Positions 1 through 9,295 are shown, counted from the stretch's first letter. The stretch is DNA of 64,000 nucleotides from Motiliproteus sp047633175 (GCA_047633175.1 JBLIEQ010000016.1:23171-87170); one strand, 5' to 3'. The notes: generated from the sequence alone by a model not told the origin. Translations and numbers: made by a program.

Positions 1-1404
1 CTACCTAGAGTATCGCGAGTCAGAAAGCCCACGGTTACCCATACCTATCAGGTTCTGGCACTCCTTGAATCGCTGACAATGCTTATCTGTCTCTATATTG
101 GCAACAGCTATACTTATAAGGAGAACGATAAATTCTTCAATCACCTGACCTCCTTCGAACCTATCACTTTTGTCTTGATTCTGACGCTCTCCATGGCGGC
201 AATGGGGCTATACCACGCCCGTCAGCGCAATGAGCCCAAAGAGCTATTAGCGCGAATCCTTATCAGCTTTGGTCTGGCTTCGGTTGTGCAAGGGGTCATC
301 TTCTATTTTATTCCCTACCTCAGCATCCACCCTAAGGCGATCATTATCGGGCTGGCACTCTCCTTGCCGATGGTCTGCCTGATCCGCTACAGCTTCTCAA
401 AAATTACCGCATCCGCCCTGGTCAAACGCAGGGTACTGGTTCTGGGTGCGGGACAACGCGCCAAGATCATTGAGGAACGCATGAGACGCGGCAACGATAA
501 ACGCGGCTTCACACTGCTCGGTTATATCCCCCTGTCAGACGCCGAAGTGGGTATTACGGCCAGCCAACAGAAAATAGTGTGCCTCGAGCAACTGCTCGAC
601 TACGCCCAACAACATCGCATCGATGAGTTTATCGTGGCCGCCGATGACCGACGTGCCGCCCTGCCGATGAACGAACTGTATCGTTGCCGTGTCGCGGGCA
701 TTTATATCACCGATATCGTTACTTTTATCGAGCGGGAGTGCGGCAAGATCCCACTTAATCTGCTTAACCCCAGCTGGCTGATCTACTCGCGTGGCTACAT
801 TAGTAATGATGCTCTGATACGGGCGCAGAAGCGGATATTTGATGTCGCTATCAGTCTCATCATGCTGGTCGCAACCTCTCCAATCATGTTTATTACCGCC
901 CTGCTTATCATGCTCGAAGGCAGTCCGGGCTCACCGCTGTTCTACAGCCAGGAGCGTATCGGACTGGGTAATCGTCCTTTTAAAATCTTCAAATTCCGGA
1001 GCATGAGGGTCGATGCTGAAGCCGATGGCGCGGTCTGGGCTAAGAAAAATGACGACCGCGTGACCGCCGTTGGCGCCTTTATCCGCAAGTACCGTATCGA
1101 CGAACTGCCTCAGCTGCTTAACGTCCTCAGGGGTGAGATGAGTTTTATTGGTCCCCGTCCCGAACGTACCGAATTTGTCGCGCGTTTGACCCAGAGGATC
1201 CCCTATTACGGAGATCGACATCTGGTCAAACCCGGACTCACCGGCTGGGCTCAGATCTGCTATGACTATGGCGGCACTGAGGATGGCGCGATGGAGAAGC
1301 TCCAGTACGATCTTTATTACATCAAGAACTTCAGCTTTATGCTCGATATCATGATTATGATCGGCACGATGGAAGTGGTTTTATTCGGACAGGGTTCGCG
1401 CTAG
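1..1404 (+). CDS. Undecaprenyl-phosphate sugar phosphotransferase (EpsB/WbaP-like), 5' end outside window
   Basis: The frame is open from the first base, so the true start lies upstream; the first internal ATG is at 79. The N-terminal part has several membrane helices and a Rossmann-like region beginning near the VLVLGAGQRA motif. The C-terminal third is a bacterial sugar transferase domain with the motifs KRIFD, FKFRSM, DELPQL, GPRPER and KPGLTGWAQ. Such proteins move a sugar phosphate onto undecaprenyl phosphate at the inner membrane, the first step of exopolysaccharide repeat-unit assembly. The ending, with EKLQYDLYYIKN, resembles the group linked to exosortase/PEP-CTERM EPS loci. This makes it likely that an EPS cluster lies to the left. 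Its stop codon shares CTAG with the convergent gene. Confidence 0.88.
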   Translation, partial: LPRVSRVRKPTVTHTYQVLALLESLTMLICLYIGNSYTYKENDKFFNHLTSFEPITFVLILTLSMAAMGLYHARQRNEPKELLARILISFGLASVVQGVIFYFIPYLSIHPKAIIIGLALSLPMVCLIRYSFSKITASALVKRRVLVLGAGQRAKIIEERMRRGNDKRGFTLLGYIPLSDAEVGITASQQKIVCLEQLLDYAQQHRIDEFIVAADDRRAALPMNELYRCRVAGIYITDIVTFIERECGKIPLNLLNPSWLIYSRGYISNDALIRAQKRIFDVAISLIMLVATSPIMFITALLIMLEGSPGSPLFYSQERIGLGNRPFKIFKFRSMRVDAEADGAVWAKKNDDRVTAVGAFIRKYRIDELPQLLNVLRGEMSFIGPRPERTEFVARLTQRIPYYGDRHLVKPGLTGWAQICYDYGGTEDGAMEKLQYDLYYIKNFSFMLDIMIMIGTMEVVLFGQGSR

Positions 1405-2129
1405 GAAGGCCAGGGTAATGCTGAGAGCGGGCCTATAGACGTCAGCCGTTGCGAAAAGAGTTCTGTCGTAAATAGCGTGCCCTCGGTAGGTGCCACGCAA
1501 TACTCAAACTGCTGTCCGTCGAACTCGAAGCTCAGGGCATAGGCGTGGAGATAGCCTCTATCCTGTTTGAGATCATCGGGGGTTCGCGAATGATAACGGC
1601 TATCACCCAATACTGCGGCCCCCAGACTCTTCATCATAACCCGCAGCTGATGGGTACGTCCTGTCAGCGGTTTAAGCACAAACAGCCGTATGCCGGGACT
1701 CAGGCTGTAACTAAAGAATCGGGTGCTGGCGGGATTAGTTTGGGTTTTCAGCAGCAGCCAGCTTCCCCGCCGCCCTTTCGCCATATCGCCACTGACCTGT
1801 CCCTGCTTCTTGGTGGGTTTGCGATCTGCCAGCGCCAGGTAATATTTTTCGACCCGCTGCTGCCTGAATTCAAGATTAATCTTCTCTGCCGACTCGGCAT
1901 CACGCGCTAACAGCAGCAATCCTGAGGTCATCGTATCCAACCGGTGCACCGGGTAGAGCTTACCCAGGCCGAGCTCCGCTTCAACCTGAGGAACCAGTCC
2001 CGGCTGCTCTTCCTGGCTATGAAAATCCACCCCGGCGGACTTACTGATCACGACAAATCCTGGCTGAATATCCACCAGCTTAAATGATAAAGACAAGGTT
2101 TTCTCCAAAAAAGGGTCATTATTCAGCAC
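1401..2129 (-). CDS. RluA-family RNA pseudouridine synthase
   Basis: A 242-residue protein with the RluA catalytic motif HRLDTMTSGLLL; Asp65 is the expected catalytic aspartate. GRTHQLRVMMKSLG near the C-terminus is the second conserved family motif. There is no N-terminal S4 domain, so it matches the short RluA-like type. These enzymes isomerise specific uridines in rRNA or tRNA; the target cannot be read from the sequence. It converges on the sugar transferase gene with a four-base overlap in which CTAG supplies both stop codons. A REP-like palindrome lies just upstream, in the gap before the YbiB-like gene. Confidence 0.85.
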   Translation of the reverse strand: MLNNDPFLEKTLSLSFKLVDIQPGFVVISKSAGVDFHSQEEQPGLVPQVEAELGLGKLYPVHRLDTMTSGLLLLARDAESAEKINLEFRQQRVEKYYLALADRKPTKKQGQVSGDMAKGRRGSWLLLKTQTNPASTRFFSYSLSPGIRLFVLKPLTGRTHQLRVMMKSLGAAVLGDSRYHSRTPDDLKQDRGYLHAYALSFEFDGQQFEYCVAPTEGTLFTTELFSQRLTSIGPLSALPWPS

Positions 2130-2243
2130 AGCTTTTTTCGTTATTAGACTGATTATGAAGTATTCGTGGAAAGACTATCTTTAGCAATGTCGGTCGGCGT
2201 TTTGTGGGTAGAAGGTAGCCCGACGCAGCTCCTTGCCAGCCTT

Positions 2244-2261
2244 GTCGGACTAAAGTCCGAC
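2244..2261. repeat. REP-like palindrome (family 1)
   Basis: A perfect inverted repeat with 8-base arms, GTCGGACT and AGTCCGAC, around AA, followed by CCCACAGGG. It lies in the 195-base gap between the pseudouridine synthase and YbiB-like genes, which holds no convincing gene. The same palindrome recurs near 10.5 kb and 13.1 kb, with degenerate copies near 40.3 kb. Confidence 0.8.
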
Positions 2262-2324
2262 CCACAGGGAACAAATACTCCATAATTTCAAATTGAAGCT
2301 TAACAGCACTCCAAAGAAAATGCC

Positions 2325-3314
2325 TCAATAGCGACTCTTATCTCGTTGTTGCCACAGTTCTTGTGCCAAGGCACGGCCACTATCGACCGACTCTGCCCGC
2401 TGCAGCAAACATAAACAGACTGCCAGAGTCTCACAGATAGCTCCTTGCGCGTACGCGGGGGTCAGCTGTCCTCTCCAGACCCGGAGCAGGTCTTCAGGAT
2501 CCATGCTCTCAGGGCGAACATGACGTTTATCATCCACCCTGGGCCACTTCTGATCGACATACTCGCCTCTACTGACCCACTGCAGCGTGCAATCGGCATC
2601 GGGGCGAATCTCGGCTTCACCGCCTTCACCGCGAATCGTGACACTGTTGTCCTGCCCCAACAGCTTGGCGGTCTGTTGATGCATGGGGCCATAGGCCGGA
2701 TGGAACACGGCATCGATCCGAAACGGGGCGTTTAAAGGATTGAGTAACCGGCTCAGGGTATGTACCGGCGAACGCAACCCGAGCGTCGAACGCAGATTAA
2801 ACAGCCTCTCCAGCTCGGTATTAACCAACCCCAGCGGCAGGTAGCAGAATGCATTTCCTGCAAGATCCCGCTCGGCATCGTGCCAGCTGCCAGCGGCTTG
2901 CAGACCAAAGCTTGCGAGCAGATCCTCAATATATAGCCGTCCCGGGGTATGCCCGCGGGCGCCATGCATGCAGACACGCACCCCCTGTTCGGCCAGCACC
3001 AGGGCGCTGAGGAAGAACCAGGGCAACTGACGCTTCTTACCCGCGTAGGTGGACCAGTCCAGATCGGCGCTGAGCGCCTTCGGGGCTGACATCTGCGCCC
3101 GTACGGCCGTCACAAACCCGCTTAACTCCTCCGGACTCTCCTCTTTCACCCGCAGCAGCATTAAAAAAGCGCCTATCTGCTCAGGGGTAGCCTGCTGCTC
3201 CAGGATCATCGTCATCGCCTGTACGGCTTCCTCCCGGGTCAACGACCGCGAGCCATGCTTACCTTTGCCCAGGATGCGTACGAAAGGTGCGAAGGGATGT
3301 TCTTGATCAGCCAT
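2325..3314 (-). CDS. YbiB/TrpD2-like glycosyltransferase-family protein
   Basis: A 329-residue protein resembling E. coli YbiB (TrpD2), a relative of anthranilate phosphoribosyltransferase. The N-terminal helical domain contains SLTREEAVQAMTMIL and ATPEQIGAFLMLLRVKEESPEEL, typical of the TrpD fold. The glycine-rich PRPP-binding loop expected of a true TrpD is not evident, and no trp genes are nearby. YbiB proteins have been reported to bind nucleic acid rather than make tryptophan. A role in nucleic acid metabolism is therefore a better guess than anthranilate transfer. The start is the ATG giving MADQEHPF. The symporter gene upstream ends 60 bases away on the same strand. Confidence 0.8.
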   Translation of the reverse strand: MADQEHPFAPFVRILGKGKHGSRSLTREEAVQAMTMILEQQATPEQIGAFLMLLRVKEESPEELSGFVTAVRAQMSAPKALSADLDWSTYAGKKRQLPWFFLSALVLAEQGVRVCMHGARGHTPGRLYIEDLLASFGLQAAGSWHDAERDLAGNAFCYLPLGLVNTELERLFNLRSTLGLRSPVHTLSRLLNPLNAPFRIDAVFHPAYGPMHQQTAKLLGQDNSVTIRGEGGEAEIRPDADCTLQWVSRGEYVDQKWPRVDDKRHVRPESMDPEDLLRVWRGQLTPAYAQGAICETLAVCLCLLQRAESVDSGRALAQELWQQRDKSRY

Positions 3315-3374
3315 ATAAAAAGTCCAATGTTGAGAAGTGCTGCATGCTAGGAGGCTGACCGGGAATAGCCAGGC

Positions 3375-4778
3375 TTAGCCGTTGGCGGCCGACTTTAGTG
3401 CACTATCCACTAGGCCACGTCTAACCGGGCTGATCAGGCCGCCGATCCAGAAAGCCAGACAACCACCGCTTAAGATGGTCAGCGAGATCCACAGCAGTTT
3501 GGTGTATTTATGACTGCCACCTAACAGTGCGCTGTAGCCTGAGGACTCCAGGAAGTAGAGCAGCGCCCCGCCGACCGCCAGTACAAAGCTGGTCAGATAG
3601 CTCCACAGCGGAATATCGCGACGCTTACCCCAGAGCGAGAAGAAGATCACCGGCGCTAAATACATCGATGCCGTACCGCTCACCGCCACCGCGCTAAACA
3701 GATCCTTATTACCGAGAAAGACACAACCTAGGCCCAGCACGACAAACAGCAGCATCACGGTTCTGCCGTTGCGGACACTGCCGCGCAGGATCGCCATATC
3801 CACCGCGACCAGTTTCGCAGAGCTAGAGAGGGTGCTATCGAGAGTCGACATCGCGGAGATAACCAGGGCCACATTAAAGGCCAGCATCGGCAGGTCCCCC
3901 AGCAACCGAATCAGTGCCGTATTCATCGATTCGCCACTGAGACTCTGAGCCCCCGCCAGCACACCCAGGACACCAAAGCTGATGATGCACAGGCCACTGA
4001 TCCAGGCGGCGTGGTTAAAACTGCGCCGGGTGGTTTCCCGATCGGCCAAAAAGCCACGATCCATCATCACCGGATCGTGCATCGGATAGCTCCACACCTG
4101 CAGCAGCGCGACCAGCAGCAGTATCGGGCCGGGTTTATCGAATTCAAAGGGCACAAACAGCAGATCACTGAACGTAAACTGACCACTCCCGAGCGTCACC
4201 CCCAACAGCAGCACCAGTACCACCAGGAAGATCCACATCTGATACAGATCGGTTTTCAACGAGGCATGCAGTCCGCCCAGCATCGAGTACCCCAGGGTCA
4301 CCACCGCAAAGCCAATGATCGCCAGGCTGTATGCCTGGCCTCCTGCCACGCCAAACAGCAGACCTATCACCAGCAGGTTGGCGAACACTTCGCTGACCAG
4401 ACGAATCGCCACCACCAGGTTGTAACAGCCGGTTCCCCAGCCGCCAAAACGGTCTCTCAGGAACGCCTGCACACTGCTGTAGCCGTGTTCGAACCTCAGA
4501 CTATCGATGATTCGGGCACCGGTCAGAAACGAAAGATAATAGGCTGCGTACGCCAGCGTACCCCAGATGCCGTAATAAAAGCCCAGGATCGCGGCGTTCA
4601 TCAATGAGCGCGCAAAGACCCAGGTGGTTACCTGTGAGAAGATCAGGGTCAATAATTCGGGAGCGTGGCCATCGGCAGCCTGGCCGCGGAAAAAAGCGCC
4701 TTCAGTTCGCGCTTTGGCGGTGATCAGGACCGATCCCAGGGCGATAATTGCAATCACCAGCGGTAGTGCATATTCCAT
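3375..4778 (-). CDS. Sodium:solute symporter family protein
   Basis: A 467-residue, very hydrophobic protein with about 12-13 predicted membrane helices, in the range of the SSS (SLC5-like) family. Features include an N-terminal helix beginning EYALPLVIAIIALG, an internal AAYYLSFLTGARIIDSLR region and VVTLGYSMLGGLHASLKTDLYQ, which resembles the conserved SSS region. ISAMSTLDSTLSSSAKL is the family-like helix containing sodium-site serines. The substrate cannot be inferred. It could be cotranscribed with the YbiB-like gene 60 bases downstream. The 237 bases upstream, up to the bactofilin gene, hold no recognisable gene. Confidence 0.85.
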   Translation of the reverse strand: MEYALPLVIAIIALGSVLITAKARTEGAFFRGQAADGHAPELLTLIFSQVTTWVFARSLMNAAILGFYYGIWGTLAYAAYYLSFLTGARIIDSLRFEHGYSSVQAFLRDRFGGWGTGCYNLVVAIRLVSEVFANLLVIGLLFGVAGGQAYSLAIIGFAVVTLGYSMLGGLHASLKTDLYQMWIFLVVLVLLLGVTLGSGQFTFSDLLFVPFEFDKPGPILLLVALLQVWSYPMHDPVMMDRGFLADRETTRRSFNHAAWISGLCIISFGVLGVLAGAQSLSGESMNTALIRLLGDLPMLAFNVALVISAMSTLDSTLSSSAKLVAVDMAILRGSVRNGRTVMLLFVVLGLGCVFLGNKDLFSAVAVSGTASMYLAPVIFFSLWGKRRDIPLWSYLTSFVLAVGGALLYFLESSGYSALLGGSHKYTKLLWISLTILSGGCLAFWIGGLISPVRRGLVDSALKSAANG

Positions 4779-5015
4779 AAGACGCTCTTATTTATAGCTG
4801 GTATTTATAAACATCATATTTATAAGTACTTGCCCACAGGGACTAACAGCCGTTATAAAATAGAGACGCGCAATGGGTCACTTTGTTACAGCCAGGATAC
4901 AACAATCCTGACATAGAGGGCTTACCTCTCTCAACACCGGGCCGGAGACTGGATCCTTAGAATACGAACGCCCTCACACCGACCCTGCCGGCAGAGACCG
5001 TCCGTGGTGCCTGTA

Positions 5016-5477
5016 CTACGACACATCTTCTACCACGTCGATCGCCGCGTAATCACCGGACAGGGGGGCCTCGGCATTATCTTGCTCCAGCTGCTGAGAG
5101 GACTGCAACGAGGAGTCTGCCGTCATCTCACGCTCGCCGACAAAGCACCCCTGCTTCTCTATCGTCATAAGCCGACTGCGAACTGTCCCACAGACATGAC
5201 CGCTGTGTTCTATGGTGAGTTCGTTGCATTGAATATCACCGTCCACGCGACCACTGATACTGACCTGCTCTGCACGTATAACACCCTTGACCTCGCCGCG
5301 CCGCCCCACCGTGATGCTATCGACCGATGAGATAACACCTTCAAAAAATCCGTCGATATGGAGTTTTCCCACCAAGTTCATTTCACCGGTGAGTTTATTA
5401 CCGCGCGCGATAATAGTAACGGCCGCACGAGCGGATTGCGCCGATTGTTCGTCAGAATCTTGTTTAAACCATCCCAT
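5016..5477 (-). CDS. Bactofilin (polymer-forming cytoskeletal protein)
   Basis: A 153-residue protein whose centre is a run of short beta-helix-like repeats: GEMNLVGKLHIDGFFEGVI, SVDSITVGRRGEVKGVI and SGRVDGDIQCNELTIE. This is the bactofilin (DUF583) fold. The flanking ends are low in structure, as usual for the family. Bactofilins self-assemble into filaments without nucleotide and act as scaffolds for cell-wall enzymes. The gene directly upstream encodes an M23 endopeptidase, the classic partner. The gap between the two is 77 bases. The ATG gives MGWFKQDS, preceded by an AGGGGA-type Shine-Dalgarno sequence. Confidence 0.92.
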   Translation of the reverse strand: MGWFKQDSDEQSAQSARAAVTIIARGNKLTGEMNLVGKLHIDGFFEGVISSVDSITVGRRGEVKGVIRAEQVSISGRVDGDIQCNELTIEHSGHVCGTVRSRLMTIEKQGCFVGEREMTADSSLQSSQQLEQDNAEAPLSGDYAAIDVVEDVS

Positions 5478-5554
5478 TGAATCCCCTTCCTCTCGGTAAA
5501 TATCTGTTCATAAAAAATCCATAATAATACAAACACATCAGATAAAACAAAGAA

Positions 5555-6556
5555 TTACATATCAGCCCCCATGCCCCAATCCTGCCCCAGGACCCTGACT
5601 GTCTGCAAGGTTTTACTGGTAAACGAATCACTCTTAAACACTGACTCGTAATTATCCATGCTCCAGTTCAGAAACAGAATAGGGTTAAGGGGTTTAAACA
5701 GATAGCGTACCTCGTAGTGCAGATGAGGTCCCGTCGAGATACCCGTATTGCCGCTGTATCCGATCAACTGCCCTTTTTCGAGTAACTGACCGCTGCGGGC
5801 GACGGTTTTTTTAAGATGGGCATAATAACTCTTGAAGCCGAAATTATGATTAATGATGATCAGGTTGCCATAGCCGCTGCTCTTATGAAATCCGGAATAC
5901 TCGACCGCACCATCTGCGGTGGCATAAATGGGAGTCCCTGATGCTGCCCGAAAGTCGAGGCCATCGTGGTGACTTTTTTTACCGGTCACCGGATGCCGCC
6001 GCTGACCGAAGCGGTCGGTCAGGGTCACCTCTTCAAGCGGGGAACCGTTAGGAATTCCGTGCAACATAAACAGTCGTTCAGAAGCCCGTTGCTGCAACTC
6101 CTGAATCCGCACGACGGTTACAGGCTCTACCGGCTCCAACCCCATCATTACTTCCAACTGCCGGACCGGCTGCGCCCAGTCGTTGCTCAGGCGCTGCAAG
6201 GCATTGCGCTCCTGCTCCAGCTCGCCCAGATTGTCAGACAACTGGTCTAACTCGGTACGTACAGACGCCCGGCTGTCGATCACATCGGTATAGAGCTCGG
6301 CTAACTGCTGGTGATCGGCGCTCAGGCTATTGAGTTCGTCCGATGTTTGCACCAGCAACGTATTGCTGATAAAAAAGCTGCCCAGCAACATCAGCACCCA
6401 TACCGCCAGCAGATAGCGCGCGACCCTGCTCAGGGATAACTGACGAGAACCGCTGACAGTTGTCAGGGTTAGAATGAGTTGGTTTTTCACGGGTGAACGG
6501 CGCAACTTACAGCTAAAAAGAGGGCTAATAATATAGAAACGCGGCCCGGAAGTCAC
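5555..6556 (-). CDS. M23-family peptidoglycan endopeptidase, membrane anchored
   Basis: A 333-residue protein. A membrane helix near residues 45-65 (YLLAVWVLMLLGSFFIS) is followed by a coiled-coil stretch to about residue 135. A LytM/M23 domain comes next. It carries the zinc-site signatures HxxxD (HHDGLDFRA) and HxH (GPHLHYEVR), with GYGNLIIINH and YAHL between them, so it looks catalytically intact. It should cleave peptidoglycan cross-links in the periplasm. Its start overlaps the end of the PqiA-like gene by four bases, which suggests translational coupling. The neighbouring bactofilin gene supports a cell-shape role. Confidence 0.9.
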   Translation of the reverse strand: MTSGPRFYIISPLFSCKLRRSPVKNQLILTLTTVSGSRQLSLSRVARYLLAVWVLMLLGSFFISNTLLVQTSDELNSLSADHQQLAELYTDVIDSRASVRTELDQLSDNLGELEQERNALQRLSNDWAQPVRQLEVMMGLEPVEPVTVVRIQELQQRASERLFMLHGIPNGSPLEEVTLTDRFGQRRHPVTGKKSHHDGLDFRAASGTPIYATADGAVEYSGFHKSSGYGNLIIINHNFGFKSYYAHLKKTVARSGQLLEKGQLIGYSGNTGISTGPHLHYEVRYLFKPLNPILFLNWSMDNYESVFKSDSFTSKTLQTVRVLGQDWGMGADM

Positions 6557-7110
6557 TCCATGAGGGAAGTCTGATGATCAACAGCCGTGGCTGTCGCCTG
6601 GCGTGAAGCCTGCTGGATCAGGTAGCTGACCCGGGCAGTGATTGCCATGCTGATTACCACCGATAAGCCAAACGCATACAGCCCGGTATGAATCTGCACC
6701 TGTGCTAAGGCCCCTAACTTAACCGACGCCAGCAGCACCGCCACCACGAACACATCCAGCATCGACCATTTTCCGTACAGGTGCATCCAGTGCAGGCTGC
6801 GCGCCAGCGTCTCCGATGACCCCGAGGCACAGGCGGAAAACCCCAGCACCCGGAGCAAGACAGCGATTTTAAGCAGGGGCAGCAGTACACTGAAACTGGC
6901 GATCACCAGCGCCAGGACCCAGCGCCCCTCCAGCAACATTCGCCACAAACCACTTAACAGCGAGAAACTATTCTCAATAATCCAAAACTTTTCTACCGTC
7001 ATCAGGGGTAAAAACACGCCCAGCAACAGTAACCCCAGGGCCAGCAACAGCATGATCAGGAGTACCAGGCGTTCGCGGGGGCGCGTCTGGAGCGCCGCAT
7101 CTGCAATCAT
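6553..7110 (-). CDS. PqiA-domain integral membrane protein
   Basis: A 185-residue protein with four predicted membrane helices and the PqiA-type pattern: LGVFLPLMTVEKF, then WVLALVIASFSVLLPLLKIAVLL and GKWSMLDVFVVAVLLASVKLG. It is a single PqiA domain, roughly half of full-length PqiA, and lacks the paired cysteines of E. coli PqiA. PqiA proteins belong to lipid-transport systems with MCE partners (PqiB), but no MCE gene is seen here. It lies between uvrB (27 bases away) and the M23 peptidase (four-base overlap). A link to envelope maintenance is inferred from those neighbours. Confidence 0.85.
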   Translation of the reverse strand: MIADAALQTRPRERLVLLIMLLLALGLLLLGVFLPLMTVEKFWIIENSFSLLSGLWRMLLEGRWVLALVIASFSVLLPLLKIAVLLRVLGFSACASGSSETLARSLHWMHLYGKWSMLDVFVVAVLLASVKLGALAQVQIHTGLYAFGLSVVISMAITARVSYLIQQASRQATATAVDHQTSLME

Positions 7111-7137
7111 CTTTTTTTTCCTAAATCGAACTCTTTT

Positions 7138-9156
7138 TTAGCGAACGAACGCATGCTGTTTCAGCTTGTGCATCTGATCGCGGCACTGCGCGGCCTTCTC
7201 GAATTCCAGGTTTTTCGAAGCCTCATACATCTTATCCTCGAGCCGGTTCATCGCCTTGCTCAGCTCTTTGGGTGTCATCGCGGCCGGATCAATCTGGTAC
7301 TCTGCCGTCGCTTCTGCCACTTTACTGACGCCCTTGGCCGCTTTCTTACCCGGTATCCGCGCCCCCTCCATAATGTCGGCGACCGACTTGGTGATGCTCT
7401 TGGGCACGATGCCGTTGGCAAGGTTATGTGCCTTTTGCTTGACGCGGCGGCGATCAGTTTCGTCGATCGCCCGCTGCATCGAGCCGGTCATCCGATCCGC
7501 ATAGAGAATCGCCTTGCCATTGAGGTTACGGGCAGCTCGGCCGATGGTTTGAATTAAAGAACGCTCGGAACGCAGAAACCCCTCTTTATCGGCATCGAGA
7601 ATCGCTACTAGGGAGACCTCCGGCATATCCAGCCCCTCACGCAACAGGTTGATCCCGACCAGCACGTCGAAGACCCCGATGCGCAGATCGCGGATAATCT
7701 CGACCCGCTCCACCGTATCGATATCCGAATGCAGATAGCGCACCCGCACCCCGTGCTCATCGAGATACTCGGCAAGATCTTCAGACATCCGCTTGGTTAG
7801 GGTCGTTACCAGCACCCGGTCACCGACGCTGACGCGGGCGCTGATCTGGGATAAGAGGTCATCGATCTGGGTCGTGGCGGGCCGCACTTCGATCTCGGGA
7901 TCAATGAGTCCAGTGGGGCGTACCACCTGCTCGACGATCTGCCCGCCATGCTCAGCCTCATATTTACCGGGTGTTGCTGAGACGAAGATCGCCTGGGGCG
8001 CTCGCAGCTGCCACTCCTCGAAACGCATGGGCCGGTTATCCAGCGCCGAAGGCATTCGAAACCCGTACTCGACCAGCGTCTCCTTGCGGGAGCGGTCACC
8101 CTTATACATGGCGCCCAGCTGTGGAATGGTGACGTGGGACTCGTCCACCACCAGCAGGGCATTATCGGGCAGATAGTCGAACAGCGTGGGGGGTGCCTCC
8201 CCCGGCCCGCGCCCGGAGAGGTAGCGTGAATAGTTTTCGATACCCGTGCAGTAACCCAACTCCAGGATCATCTCGATATCGAACTGGGTACGTTGCTCCA
8301 ACCGCTGCGCTTCGACCAGTTTACCGGCACCGCGCAACTGCTCCAGGCGCTCCTTGAGTTCAATTTTAATCTGCTCGACCGCATACAGCAGAGTTGCCCG
8401 TGGGGTGACATAGTGAGACTTGGGATAAATGGTGACCCGCGGCACCTTGCGCAGTGATTCGCCGGTCAGCGGATCGAAATAACTGAGCGCTTCGATCTCA
8501 TCATCAAACAGCTCGATGCGGATCGCATCCTTTTCCGATTCGGCCGGAAAGACATCGATCACATCCCCCCGTACCCTATAGGTGGCGCGGTGTAGCTCGA
8601 CGTCGTTACGGGTGTACTGAATCTCCGCCAAGCGCCGAAGAATGGTGCGCTGATCTACCTTGTCGCCACGATCCAGATGCAGCATCATCTTCAGATAGGC
8701 CTGAGGATCGCCCAGGCCATAGATCGCCGAGACGGTGGCCACGATGATCGCGTCTTTGCGTTCGAGCAGCGCCTTGGTGGCCGACAACCGCATCTGCTCG
8801 ATATGCTCATTGATCGCCGAGTCCTTCTCGATATAGGTATCAGAGGCGGGCACATAGGCTTCGGGCTGGTAGTAGTCGTAGTAGGAGACGAAATACTCGA
8901 CCGCATTATTGGGGAAAAACTCACGAAACTCGCCGTAAAGTTGCGCCGCCAGAGTCTTATTCGGCGCCATCACGATGGTCGGCCGCTGCATCTCGGCAAT
9001 CACATTGGCGATGGTAAAGGTCTTGCCGGAACCGGTCACCCCCAGCAGCGTCTGGGTCGCGAGACCCGCCTGAACCCCTTTGAGGAGTTCACGAATCGCA
9101 ACAGGCTGATCGCCTGCCGGGCTAAAGCGCGAATTGATTTCAAATAAACGGGGCAT
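7138..9156 (-). CDS. uvrB: UvrB, excinuclease ABC subunit B
   Basis: A 672-residue protein, the same size as E. coli UvrB. Walker A is GVTGSGKT at residues 39-46. The YYDYYQPEAY beta-hairpin that inserts between DNA strands follows. VDESHVTIPQ is the DEAD-like Walker B, QTIGRAARN is helicase motif VI, and a C-terminal UVR domain (LEDKMYEASKNLEFEKAAQCRDQM) contacts UvrC. UvrB loads at lesions with UvrA and positions UvrC for the dual incision of nucleotide excision repair. The frame is open further upstream, but the start at 9156 (MPRLFEINSRF) matches the family N-terminus. A LexA-like palindrome lies 25-40 bases upstream. Confidence 0.97.
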   Translation of the reverse strand: MPRLFEINSRFSPAGDQPVAIRELLKGVQAGLATQTLLGVTGSGKTFTIANVIAEMQRPTIVMAPNKTLAAQLYGEFREFFPNNAVEYFVSYYDYYQPEAYVPASDTYIEKDSAINEHIEQMRLSATKALLERKDAIIVATVSAIYGLGDPQAYLKMMLHLDRGDKVDQRTILRRLAEIQYTRNDVELHRATYRVRGDVIDVFPAESEKDAIRIELFDDEIEALSYFDPLTGESLRKVPRVTIYPKSHYVTPRATLLYAVEQIKIELKERLEQLRGAGKLVEAQRLEQRTQFDIEMILELGYCTGIENYSRYLSGRGPGEAPPTLFDYLPDNALLVVDESHVTIPQLGAMYKGDRSRKETLVEYGFRMPSALDNRPMRFEEWQLRAPQAIFVSATPGKYEAEHGGQIVEQVVRPTGLIDPEIEVRPATTQIDDLLSQISARVSVGDRVLVTTLTKRMSEDLAEYLDEHGVRVRYLHSDIDTVERVEIIRDLRIGVFDVLVGINLLREGLDMPEVSLVAILDADKEGFLRSERSLIQTIGRAARNLNGKAILYADRMTGSMQRAIDETDRRRVKQKAHNLANGIVPKSITKSVADIMEGARIPGKKAAKGVSKVAEATAEYQIDPAAMTPKELSKAMNRLEDKMYEASKNLEFEKAAQCRDQMHKLKQHAFVR

Positions 9157-9180
9157 GCAGTGTCCTGTACTAAAACGAGT

Positions 9181-9196
9181 CTGTACAATTGTACGC
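9181..9196 (-). promoter_or_regulatory. Candidate LexA operator of uvrB
   Basis: CTGTACAATTGTACGC fits one half of the CTGT-N8-ACAG consensus and contains the perfect 12-base palindrome GTACAATTGTAC. The second half ends ACGC rather than ACAG, so it is imperfect. It lies 25 bases upstream of the proposed uvrB start, and uvrB is SOS-controlled in E. coli. Support comes from clear LexA boxes before lexA in this same window. Confidence 0.42.
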
Positions 9197-9295
9197 TTTG
9201 TAAGTGGCCCTAAACATTTAGTTAGGGGCAGCAATAGCAATTGATACTATAAAACAATAATCCACCATGAACCGCTCTCTTTAGAGGAGACCCGC

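Noticed and set aside
2119..2328. 69-codon minus-strand frame between the pseudouridine synthase and YbiB-like genes
   Set aside because: It runs across the REP-like palindrome and overlaps both neighbours; the translation has no protein-like pattern.
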